Assembly: GCA_003971905.1 (NCBI GenBank)
Contig: RSEE01000005.1
Location: 186,001-250,000, forward strand
Direction of reading: 5' to 3'
From: Moniliella sp. 'wahieum'
Lineage: Eukaryota > Basidiomycota > Moniliellomycetes > Moniliellales > Moniliellaceae
DNA: 64,000 bases
The translations under genes were made by a program, and so were the position numbers. Below are positions 45,061-54,098 of this stretch, one piece after another. How positions within the stretch are numbered: position 1 is the first letter of the stretch; each line of letters begins with the position of its first letter. The notes under the pieces were generated by a model that did not search any database, was not told the DNA's origin, and worked only from the letters and a program-made list of their open reading frames with translations.

Positions 45061-45566
45061 AGTAATGATGGGTCTCAATGAAGATTATTCACCGTTGGGA
45101 TGTCTGGCACGCTCATTCGTATCCACGTGCGCCCGCCCGCGTTTGTAATAGCGTATGGTGGGCACAGAGGGTCCTTCTGTGACCTTCTGGCGAATTCACC
45201 TGGTTTATTCCTACACGAGTTTGGCGCCAACAAGCAAACAGCCTGGATGAGATGTGCTTAGGCGCAGCGTTTCTTTGTCCCAGATCAGTTCACGCTCTCT
45301 GTAAACGATATGACTGTGCAAAATTATATGCTAGAGCACCCGGGGATCCTACAGAGTCACAGGTGCAAAGCAGCCTTCACAGAAAAGGCGTTGTGAAGCC
45401 AAAACGGTGAGCTGTATTAAGTACTAAGTCTACAAGCAACGTCTGAAGGATGAAGCGCTGATGAACTGTGAATGGAAAAGGAGACAGGAGAGACAAAGTA
45501 AGATGGAGCAAGCAGGAGATGCGCAGCCTGCTTCCCCACGGCTATAGGCAAGCGTCACCGGTCACC

Positions 45567-45791
45567 TGTTGAGCTAAGTGGCTCGTGATTTGGCCGATGT
45601 CCCTTCATCTCCTCCTCAGGCCTAGGAGTTCCTCTGTTTCCCCTCTCCTGTTTCCCTCCTTGCCCCGCAGCTTAGCCCCTGATGGTGACTCGCTGCTTGA
45701 TGTTCCTCTGTAGGCATTGCTGGTTGCCACACCACCACCACCAGTGCGATTGCATCACCCTTGAGGACCATCAGGACTCCAGGTCTCATCA
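45567..45791. mobile_element. Solo LTR B (225 bp, TG...CA, TSD TCACC)
   Basis: Same family as LTR A but opposite orientation: starts TGTTGAGC, contains CTCCTCAGGCCTAGGAG and ends GGTCTCATCA. It is flanked by exact TCACC duplications at 45562-45566 and 45792-45796. Different target duplications from LTR A show independent insertions rather than one large inverted-repeat element. It landed inside a GTCACCGGTCACC palindrome. Confidence 0.87.
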
Positions 45792-46573
45792 TCACCGAAA
45801 AGATCAACTTTGAGGGCCGCGGCGTGTAGCGAAGGGGGCATAGCACTATTACCATCTTACAATATACTATACTCTCTTTCTCATGGTGGTGTGTGTGAAC
45901 TCCGCGGCGACTGTTTGTGGGGCCCGGTCAATGGCTTAGAACTGTTATAACAGGAGTTAGGGCGGACGGCGCCCGTAGCCCCCCTCTCGCCTTCTCGTTC
46001 CCACCCCTCTAATAATATAGCTTGAGATTGAGATGCATGACTGTGGCGTCGAATATCCTTGTTTGTATCCACGACGTAACACGCGTAACAGTATGATTCT
46101 GGCAGAGAGAGAGGCATTATGCATTATGGCCCGTGTCACTTCAGGCCTCACCTATCACGCGTCAATAATTCAACCGTTGTGTGGAGTGTCGTCCGCAAAA
46201 AGGGAAGCTGAGGGCAAGGAATATTTATGGCGGAGTTGTGATTTTGTGATTGTGTTGTGTTGTGTGTTGTTGTGTTGCATATTGGTCTCTCGGATTGGTT
46301 CAGGAAGGAGTTGGGATTTCCACTGCCGATCTGTGGGGGTGGGGGGGGGTAAAGCGGGGCCAGTGACTAGTGGCTGTCCAGCTGCTGTTGTGGTGGACTC
46401 CATACGCTCTTTGTACACATCCAGCACAGTAGTGTGTAATGCCCCCCCCGATCACGCTGGAAGTGAGCGGGCGCGGGGGCAGTGTAAATAACCGAAACAC
46501 AATTAACAAGGGCGAATACAATGGCGGCTTCTGGGCCTGTGTAGTCCCACTAATTTGGAGCCTCACCCCGAGA

Positions 46574-46697
46574 GGTGGCAGCAAAGTGAGGAGTGCTTGA
46601 TGCAGGTGGCAGCAAAGTGAGGAGTGCTTGATGCAGTTGGCAGCAAAGTGAGGGGTGCTTGATGTAGGTGGCAGCAAAGTGAGGAGTGGTTGACGCC
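46574..46697. repeat. 31-bp minisatellite, four copies
   Basis: Copies start at 46574, 46605, 46636 and 46667. The unit is GGTGGCAGCAAAGTGAGGAG plus TGCTTGATGCA; copies 1 and 2 are identical, copies 3 and 4 carry a few substitutions. Period 31 is not a multiple of three, so it is not a protein repeat. Ends 137 bp before the homeodomain gene start at 46834. Confidence 0.9.
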
Positions 46698-46800
46698 TGT
46701 GATGGTCCATGGTCCATATATTTGAAAGGCTGCTGAACGGCCCCTGGAGAATTTGTCCACCCGCAGCCAGCACCCCAAGCAGATCCTCCAGCCCTCACAG

Positions 46801-46830
46801 CTTCAACGCTTCAAGCTTCATCGATCATCC
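46801..46830. promoter_or_regulatory. TTCAAGCTTCATCGATCATCC leader element
   Basis: A TTCAAGCTT element fused to an ATCGATCATCC element, directly upstream of the homeodomain gene ATG at 46834. Both motifs recur upstream of other genes in the window. Confidence 0.35.
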
Positions 46831-46833
46831 CCC

Positions 46834-48729
46834 ATGTCCTCCCCGCTCAACAGTGGGCGCCCTGCGTCCCTCCAAAGCATCGCTCGTTCGCTCAGTGCGA
46901 AACTTCCTCCTCCACCCGACCTCCCAAGCGTCAACATCCCCAATGGTGCCACCAGCACCAGCACTGATACCAACGGCACCCCGCGCCTGCCCTCGCTTAA
47001 CCCTCGCATCAGTTCCCAAATTGAAGCTTCCTTCCACGATATGTGCAACGATTCTCTCGCTCCCTGCTCGACCGCTTGCGGTCCGACCTGCGGACGACTT
47101 TATCCCCCAATCCGTTGAGTCCTGCCCAGATTGAAGGGGTCATCAAGCATGCCTACCAGTACGCCATCCAGGCCCTTCATGAGCTTCTGCCCAACCTACT
47201 CCAAGCCATGTGGGCCAGCCAAGGGAGCACGACACTCAGCAGCCGAACGGTGTTCCTTTCTTTTGTCGAAACCTTTACCCTCTACGTTGGGAACGAGGTG
47301 ATATCCCCCCTGTTGGATGTCGTCAGACAGCCCAACATCATACGCTCCAGCGCGGGGCAGGGGCTCAGCACGCACAACCACCAGCGTCCACGGCCGATCC
47401 CCCCGAAGAAGCCGTCTCTATCCTGGAATTCGCATATCACCTCTCCAAACATTCCACTTCGGCTGAACAACAGGTACTCAGCGAGCTAACGAGACTCCGC
47501 CGATCCCAGGTTACCGCATGGGTACGTTCTCCACCCGGACCGCGTCACCACTGGAAGAAGAGGTGAGAAGTAGCGCTAACATGAGAGGGTTTTGGTACGC
47601 AGCTGCAGAATAAGCGGCACCGCTCCAACCCCGTCCAGGGGGAAAAAGCAAGCCAAGCGTGCCAGAAGGGTCCCGGGTGAACGTGGAACGCAAACAAATC
47701 CTCTTGATCCCCTCCCGACTGGCTCGCCTTCCTTCCTGTCGAGCATCCCTGGACAGGCAGATAACCGCAAAAAGCAGAGACCAGAGAACCAAGAAGAGGA
47801 GGAAATGTTGCAGAAGCGCACAATAAACGATGACGAGAAAGAGGGTATGCAAGAAACAGACGAAGAGGATGAGAACGAGAAGATGGATCAAGACCAAGAG
47901 GGGCAACGATAGTAAAAGGGCACTACACCCCATTCCTCAAACTACGACAAACTTCTCGAGCGCAGCCAATCTCGAGAAGAACGAGTAACGTTTTTTCATC
48001 GCTTCTTAGCACTATAGCTTCTGACCGAGATCCAGATCTTCTATTCCAACAGGTTCCACGCTTCCAGGCGACATCTTGATGGGTATGGAGGGATCTATGG
48101 ATCTGAACCACGGACCACCCCTCTTCGGATCCTCCCAACCCCATCGATTGGGTGAAATACGCCCTCAAGCTCCTATTGGTGGTTGTCCAGTAGACAGAGA
48201 CTTAGCTGAGTTGGGGTATCACTCAGCTCCCAACTTCTCTGCCCCCTCATTGCCTCACCAGTCCCAGCCCCAGCCTCCCCTCCCTGTTTCGACAACGCCG
48301 ATTACCTCCGGAATGGACACTGAACAATTCTGGCTGCGGAACGGAAGCCAATGGAGGGGGTCAGGTGCGGCAGGGGCTGTGATGAGTGTACCCTTCTCAT
48401 TCGCACCATCAACAGGAGGCTCTTTCAATATCATGGCCCCACCGCTCTACCCACCGCCTCTATTACAAGAAACCCACTATACTCACCCGTGTTCCCACCC
48501 CGCCTTTCAGCCAGGCCCATCCGCCGCCTCCCTAACCCCTTATCCTGCATTCGACTACAGACCATTTTTGGGGGATAACCGGATTGCGCACTCAAGTGTG
48601 GATGAGGGTGGTGTGCGCCGACCGGGGAATCCCCCTCTTGCTTTCGCCTTTTGCGACCCCAACAGCCTTGTGCTTCCACAAAAGAGTTCGTCAGAGACAA
48701 AGGAGGCTCCGTCAATGGATCAGCCCTAA
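46834..48729 (+). CDS. Homeodomain transcription factor 1 (mating-type-like)
   Basis: Sequence-specific DNA-binding protein. From the ATG at 46834 a Ser/Pro leader is followed by a helical domain: LLDRLRSDLRTTLSPNPLSP, VIKHAYQYAIQALHELLPNL, LQAMWASQG, VFLSFVETFTLYVGNEVISP. The homeodomain follows, ILEFAYHLSKHSTSAEQQVL then SELTRLRRSQVTAW. An 81-nt intron (47522-47602) falls right after Trp48. It resumes LQNKRHRSN with Asn51 and basic residues, and spacing fits a 60-residue, non-TALE type. GKKQAKRARR is a nuclear signal; an acidic EEEE / DEEDENEKMDQDQE stretch follows. After a likely intron ending near 48050 a Pro-rich, activation-like tail runs to 48729; whether it belongs to this gene is not certain. 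Frame slips are near 47050, 47310 and 47640. It pairs with the paralogue at 49726. Confidence 0.75.
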
Positions 48730-49725
48730 CGGGATGGTTCCGGGTACAATCTTGTCATTATCAGCTTCCTTTTGGACCTTGGCTCCTCCTACATCCCAAC
48801 TGTGCTTCCCCATTTTTCTTCCTTTTCTGTTGATCGTTTGCGTGTCCCATCTACGTTTGTCATTATATCACTGAAAGGACGAGCGCCTTCTCACATATTC
48901 AGAGAGCCTGCAGTTCACCCTGGTGCTGCATTGACACATCAATTCGCTATCCTTCTTTGCCTTTCTCCAATTGCTCGTGGTCAACTGTCGGACCCTATGG
49001 AGGGCTACTACGGACGTGCATATACGATGCCAGGCGTTAGAAGCACACACTATAGTCATATATTATGTGTTCGACCACAGCAGCGGTCGCCACCTCACGC
49101 CGTCTTCCACACGGCTGCAATCTTCTCTACAATATCGCCTCCATTCACAGCCCCGTAATATTCTCCACCGTCATGACGCGGAGAAGATAATGCACGATGG
49201 TGAATAAACGTAATGGACGGCGGAGTGGCGGTCGATGCGGGAAAATATGGGAGAGAGAAAGATCTGATGTATAGGGTGTACGTGAGAGGGTGGCGACATC
49301 TCTCTAATATTCGCGCATTTTGGCACGTAAGAATCCGGATCGCCTTTTGATCTTTAGGCAAGCGATGGCTGCAAAGCGAGAAGTATAGGCTTGCCTAGTA
49401 CGGTGGCCTAGATGCGTTCTTACAGCGACGGCCCACCCGCTGACATATGATGGAAAAAAAGCGCAGCAGTACTATGAAATTCTCTCCGGAGCTATTCGTC
49501 GAGTAAGAGATGATGTGGCAGTAGTGCATAGTCGTTTGGAATAGATATGAGAGTCAACACAATAAGCCTCTCATCAAGGGGCACTTAGTTTTCCGCACAG
49601 GTGTGTCGGGGACTACTCGCAACCCGTCTATATAAACGCAGACCTTGTCCACCCCAACCTCGCTTTTTGTCGTTCCCACACCCCTCTTCTTTTCCTCACC
49701 CCGCCCCTAGCCGTCCCAACGAATC
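48730..49725. other. Spacer between the two homeodomain genes
   Basis: About 1 kb, AT-richer, with no supportable ORF. TATATAAACG at 49628-49637 is a good TATA box about 90 bp upstream of the second homeodomain gene. Confidence 0.55.
49628..49637 (+). promoter_or_regulatory. TATA box of homeodomain gene 2
   Basis: CTATATAAACG, about 90 bp before the ATG at 49726, followed by a pyrimidine-rich leader (CCCACACCCCTCTTCTTTTCC). Confidence 0.55.
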
Positions 49726-50894
49726 ATGGTGTGCTCACCTTGTCTGATTGGCCCAACCCATCAGGCCCTGCCGAACCCCGAATTCAAACACGACCCCCAG
49801 TGCGCCATGGAAGGAACCGCCACCGTCGAAGGGCCCGACACTTGGAACCTTCGCGTACAAGTGGGCTTTCAGGACAGGTGCTTTCATGACCTCCATGTCC
49901 TTCTAAACCAGTTTCGCTCCCATCTACCGAGCATTAATGACCGTTTGAATGCGCTCCATATCAATGCAATCTGCAAGCGTGCTTTCCAGTACGCGACCGA
50001 GGCCATTACTGTACTCACCCCGGAGTTGTTACAAGCAATGCAGGCCATCCAACAGGATAGCAAGACGATTGGCAATGAACCGATCTTTTTGGCCCATGTC
50101 CAAACATTCACCAATTACGTCAAGGAAGAGGTCCTAGTCCCTCTCCGGGTGTGGCGGAGCAGGCCAATCCCGGTGCTTCCATCGTCAACCAAGAGATGAG
50201 GCAGACCAACACTCGTACGCGCACAAGGCAGAACATACCGGATGGTATTTTTGATGTTCTAAAGTTTGCCTTCAGCCTGTGCGCCACACCTACACCGGCT
50301 GAGGTGCGCGCTCTCAGTCAAATGACCGCGCTAAGCTACAAACAAGTTAATGACTGGGTACGTCTTTATTGGCATCATCCCTCGTGTCTTAGGGGTGTGG
50401 TGAAAGAGCAGCCATCTAACACACACTTGTGGAATGTACAGTATCAGAACCGGCGGTACCGTTCCCAACGACTGCCCAGCAATAACGAAGAACCGAGTGT
50501 GCGAGCTGGGAGCAGCTTCGGGAAAAAAAGAAAGCAACCTGAAACAGAGTGCGAGGATTCCGACCAGGGGGTTGGAGAACCCGGTGACGTGGAAAATGAA
50601 GGGATGGAGGGGAGAAGGAAGGAGAAGGGAATTCGCGCAGAAGTGAGGCATTATCGACGACATTACGCATTTCGGCATATTATCGTTACCACCACCTTTT
50701 CCCTCCGGAGTCGATGAACGAGTGAGTTTTCTTCTGGTCCTTAATTTTTGTGCTTTAGATTCTGACCGCAAGGGGATCTAGGTCGAACACCCAACCCATC
50801 ATTCCCCAGTCGGCTAATCAAGTCAACTATGTCTTCCTGCCGAAGACGGAGGGCTTGAAGGGGTGGGACACCACTCCGTTAAGGCCGTACTAGT
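49726..50894 (+). CDS. Homeodomain transcription factor 2 (paralogue of the first)
   Basis: The ATG at 49726 (MVCSPCLIGPTHQALPNPEF) leads to FHDLHVLLNQFRSHLPSIND, AICKRAFQYATEAITVLTPE, LLQAMQAIQQ and FLAHVQTFTNYVKEEVLVPL. This is clearly homologous to the same region of the 46834 gene (shared QYA..A...L.P.LLQAM and TFT.YV..EV..PL). After a slip near 50147 the homeodomain reads FDVLKFAFSLCATPTPAEVR and ALSQMTALSYKQVNDW. An 84-nt intron (50358-50441) sits at the identical codon boundary, then YQNRRYRSQRLPSN. L16, F20, P26, W48 and N51 are in canonical places. GKKRKQ is a nuclear signal, followed by an acidic, Gly/Glu-rich stretch. The end is uncertain: stop at 50717, or after an intron at 50894. 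It lacks the Pro-rich tail of the first gene. Confidence 0.78.
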
Positions 50895-52553
50895 GAGAGC
50901 AGCCCAGCATCAACCCTTCCACGACTGATGGTCCTCTGTCATCAGGATTCTAGGGTTCATTTTACCTATCCTGTTGTCTTCTGCCAACCCCAGTGTTTTG
51001 CAACACTGCCTTCTCCACAACAGTAGAAGAATCCATATATCTCTCATCAACGCGTCAACCTATATCGCCCCACGATTCCATCAATTGAAGTCCCTCCGCC
51101 GTTACCGCTATAGACGACATACGTTCACACTCAATATATGTGGCAGCAGCCGATAGACTAGAGGATTCATTCACAAAATCGGCTACTCGCGTACGCGACA
51201 AAACCACATATACCCCTCTCTCCTGTCCATCGCTCTTTCATATCATTCGGTGAACACCGGTCCGTGTGAAGCTATCGCTCCCAACTTTTGCTATAAACTC
51301 CAGTCCTGTGATTATGGTTTCCGCGCTAGTCCAAGTTCCGACCCCGGGTTTTGTTGTCCGCTGCCTCTTTTCCCGTTCCCGAGTACGCTATTCAGACATC
51401 CTTGTCTATATTGTTGAGCCACCGGATGGCTCACGCCTTTTGGCCAAAACGTCGTCTCTTCAATTCCTCCTCAGGCCTAGGAGGGTGTCATGCATCATGG
51501 GGGGAGTCCCGAGGCGGGACCTACCCTCCCTACTGTAGTTTAGGGATATAAACTCTTGGACGGCCAATCAGAATCTCGTACGTTAGGTCCTGCCTCAGAT
51601 CCTGATTGAGCCGAGCGGGTGTAGACTTGTAGAGGCGAAGGAGATACCCTCCAGTTTTTTGGGTGGCTGCCTGCGCGCAGAGGCCGCAGCTCAGACCCTC
51701 CGAGGTAGGAGCCGCGTACGTATAGCTCGTCAGAGCAGCTGAAAAGGGGTTCAACGTTCAGGAACTACGGGGTAACCGGTAACATGGGTCAGCTGGGGCG
51801 TTACCACACTCACCGCGCTGTAGTAACAGGCCGAATCAGATGAATTCTTTTAATGAAGAGCAATTAAGCGTTTTCGAGAGAAACCGCGGTTTGTGGTGTA
51901 ATCGACGTGAGGCGTATAAATGCGTAACGGTGGTAGAAGGTGGAACAGGGCGCGAACAGGGTGAACAGGGACAGGATGGTCGATAAGGGCATATTGAAAG
52001 GTTTTCCGAAAGTCATTTCTGGTGAACAGTGCCTCCACTTGCACTTTACGCCGAGGGACTTGTGTTGACGTGGACGTTGATAAACTCATTGCGCCTTTTG
52101 ACCTTTTTGCTTCCTCCAACTATGCTTTTTGAGCCCCAATTCCCTTTCCCATCATAACTATAAACCGTAGTTATTGCCCCTCATAGGTAAGAGCGATATC
52201 ATATATCACTGGCCTTGGACACAGTCCTTCTTAGGCTTACCACTGTAGTAGAGTGTTTTTGTATACACTCACACGCTTGCATTATTGTTTTCGCCCCGCC
52301 CTCGCTTATATGTGTCGATCTCTGCTCAACAGCGCCTCATCGTATATTTTAGCACGCCCTCTCTTCAAGCTTTTCACATGCGATCGGGCGTTTACAATTG
52401 AATCGGCGGTCGTTGAGCAGATGGCAGCCCCTGGTATTCAGACCGCACATTCTCCCTTCGCCTGTTGTGTCCTTTGCTTTATTCCCTCCAACACCCAATA
52501 TCACCCTATCCCGCGCGGGCCCATCGATCCCCCAGTGTTTCTACCCAGCACCT
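50895..52553. other. Gene-poor interval right of the homeodomain pair
   Basis: About 1.6 kb without a recognisable gene. It carries an LTR-derived fragment (51412-51483). Two small minus-strand open frames (51530-51754, 74 codons; 51850-52119, 89 codons) have plausible composition but match nothing I know and lack visible promoters. TATATCACTGG (52201) and TCTTCAAGCTTTTC (52362-52375) lie toward the next gene. Confidence 0.5.
51412..51483. mobile_element. Truncated LTR-family fragment C
   Basis: Starts TGTTGAGCCACCGGATGGCT, continues with a CACGCC..TTTGGCC stretch and reaches CCTCCTCAGGCCTAGGAG, matching one end of LTRs A and B (closest to the reverse complement of A). Similarity stops after this motif, and no matching TSD is visible on the far side. 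A degraded or truncated copy. Confidence 0.7.
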
Positions 52554-53554
52554 ATGCACGACTCCATCCCTATTTCCTCTGTGCCGTTACGCAGCCTTGC
52601 GCCGCGCGAGGTGCGAAGCGCCATGCTCACCGGTGCCGAAGATTTGTCGTCGCTGCTTGACCCGCTCGACGGGCTCAAGCCCGACGATGAGGAGGTTCGG
52701 GAGATCATCGAGGCTTCTGAACCTACTCTCCGTCCTATCCGCCGCTTACTCGAAACCGGCCAAGCCTACGGCACCATCTGCGTCACCACGGGCAACACGA
52801 TCCAGACCCCTGGGGGGTTGTTGCTCGATGCGGACAGTACCATTACTTCTACCTTGATGAGGGGCGGGTGATGTTCAACTGCATGGTGTATGAGGGCATT
52901 CACCGCGTCCTGTCCTTCAAGCCCACCCGGCCCCGGCAAGCCATCTCTGCCCTCCACCTCCGGCTTCAGAGTGAACCATCTCGTTCCCCTACGCCAAACG
53001 CGGGAGGCGGCCGCGATGATGCCTCCCCACCAAGTCAAGCACCCAGCGCCAGCGCGCGTGCTACCTGGGCCAAGGCCCACTTGGCCCCACACCGTGCCCC
53101 CGAAGGGACCAACTCCTCCCATTCATCTTTCGGCGGCAACTCGTCTACTTCCTCCTCCTCTTCCGGATCCTCCTCACATGCAAGTTTCCAGTCTCTCGAA
53201 GTGCATCGGAAGCTTCCCATCAATTCTGAAGCTGGCACCATTAGCGCAACCAGTCAGGGATCGGTCGAAGAGACGCAAGCGAGCGAGTTGAGTCTCATGT
53301 CTATTGACAACTTTAGCAGATGGGGGGCTACGCACCCGATGAGTGGCATCGAATACCATGACCCCTTTTCTCCCATTCGCTCCTCACGCATTCCTACGGG
53401 TTCCCCTTCGTTCCAAACACTTTTTGGGGGAGGCAGCGATTCCCAACAGTCTACTGACAGCGATTGCACACCCACGGGGCCCTCCAATGCCTCCCATTCG
53501 TCTTCTAATGGCTCGGGCGATTTGTTCTCATCTTTTTCCCAACACCGGCACTAA
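52554..53554 (+). CDS. Unrecognised Ser-rich protein beside the homeodomain pair
   Basis: No family recognised. The ATG at 52554 gives MHDSIPISSVPLRSLAPREV, then a compact N-terminal part. It reads LDGLKPDDEEVREIIEASEP, LLETGQAYGTICVTTGNTIQ and TPGGLLLDA. After one missing G at about 52829 it continues GQYHYFYLDEGRVMFNCMVY and EGIHRVLSFKPTRP. The remaining two thirds are Ser/Thr/Gly-rich and disordered (SFGGNSSTSSSSSGSSSHAS), ending at 53554. About 333 residues, no membrane span, no signal peptide. The conserved-looking first 125 residues suggest a small globular domain. The position next to the homeodomain genes may be chance. Confidence 0.6.
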
Positions 53555-54098
53555 TTCCCACTGGCACTTGTTCACACTCGCGCCGCTGGTAAGAGTAGTC
53601 ATCTCTTTCACGTGATTGTTGGAAAACCTATCATTTTTCCTACTTCCCTGATAGGCCACTGTGGCGATGTCGAAAGGCAACAGAAAAGGAAGAGAAACGT
53701 ATCCTCGCACACCTTTTACCAGTATAGGGGCCTTCAGACTACTCCAGTTTTATCCTCGTCTCCCTTATATTAGTTTTCTAACAAAAGTAATCAAATGATT
53801 AGGCCAAGGTTACAGCAAATAGCAACTACCCCTCCCCCCTCCCTCCCCACAACCATACCAGATGATGTACTAGTTGAGCATGTGCCCGTGTAATAGTGCG
53901 GGCAAGGTGTGCTCCGTAGTCCACGCAACGATGACCAGACACCGATAGACCGCTTGGACATGCGAGAACTTTTCTTCGTTCTCATTAGCCTCTGACCGCG
54001 TGGGGGAGATCCGAATTGAATCGTTTTCCACTCCCGCAGCTTCTCCATTATATACACCTACAGTAGTACGTTCTTTGTTATATTATCTTGAAGTTGCA
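53555..54098. other. 3' flanks between convergent genes
   Basis: AT-rich 3' sequence of the Ser-rich gene and of the release-factor gene, with several TATTAT and TTTCTAACAAAAG stretches. Nothing coding supported. Confidence 0.5.

Larger units (their letters stand above)
44495..46833. other. Gene-free, repeat-bearing interval left of the homeodomain pair
   Basis: About 2.3 kb with no supportable gene. It is visibly more AT-rich than the flanking housekeeping blocks. It holds two solo LTRs in opposite orientation, a TG-rich low-complexity run (about 46238-46282) and a 31-bp minisatellite next to the first homeodomain gene. The sequence between the LTRs (45066-45561) has no long open frame. Confidence 0.6.

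Noticed and set aside
44828-45791. A ~960-bp foldback/MITE element with ~230-bp terminal inverted repeats
   Set aside because: Each arm has its own TG...CA ends and its own distinct 5-bp target duplication, so they are two solo LTRs, not one inverted-repeat transposon.
46574-46697. CRISPR-like array
   Set aside because: Direct repeats with no unique spacers, in a eukaryotic genome; it is a minisatellite.
48000-50775. Shared CTTCTGACCG / ATTCTGACCG blocks after both homeodomain genes as a conserved exon
   Set aside because: The shared core TCTGAC is most simply an intron branch site, with donors (GTAACG, GTGAGT) upstream and AG acceptors downstream.
46834-50894. Canonical divergent bE/bW mating-type pair
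   Set aside because: The genes are on the same strand, paralogous to each other, and both have 60-residue non-TALE homeodomains; only a broader mating-type-like hypothesis is kept.
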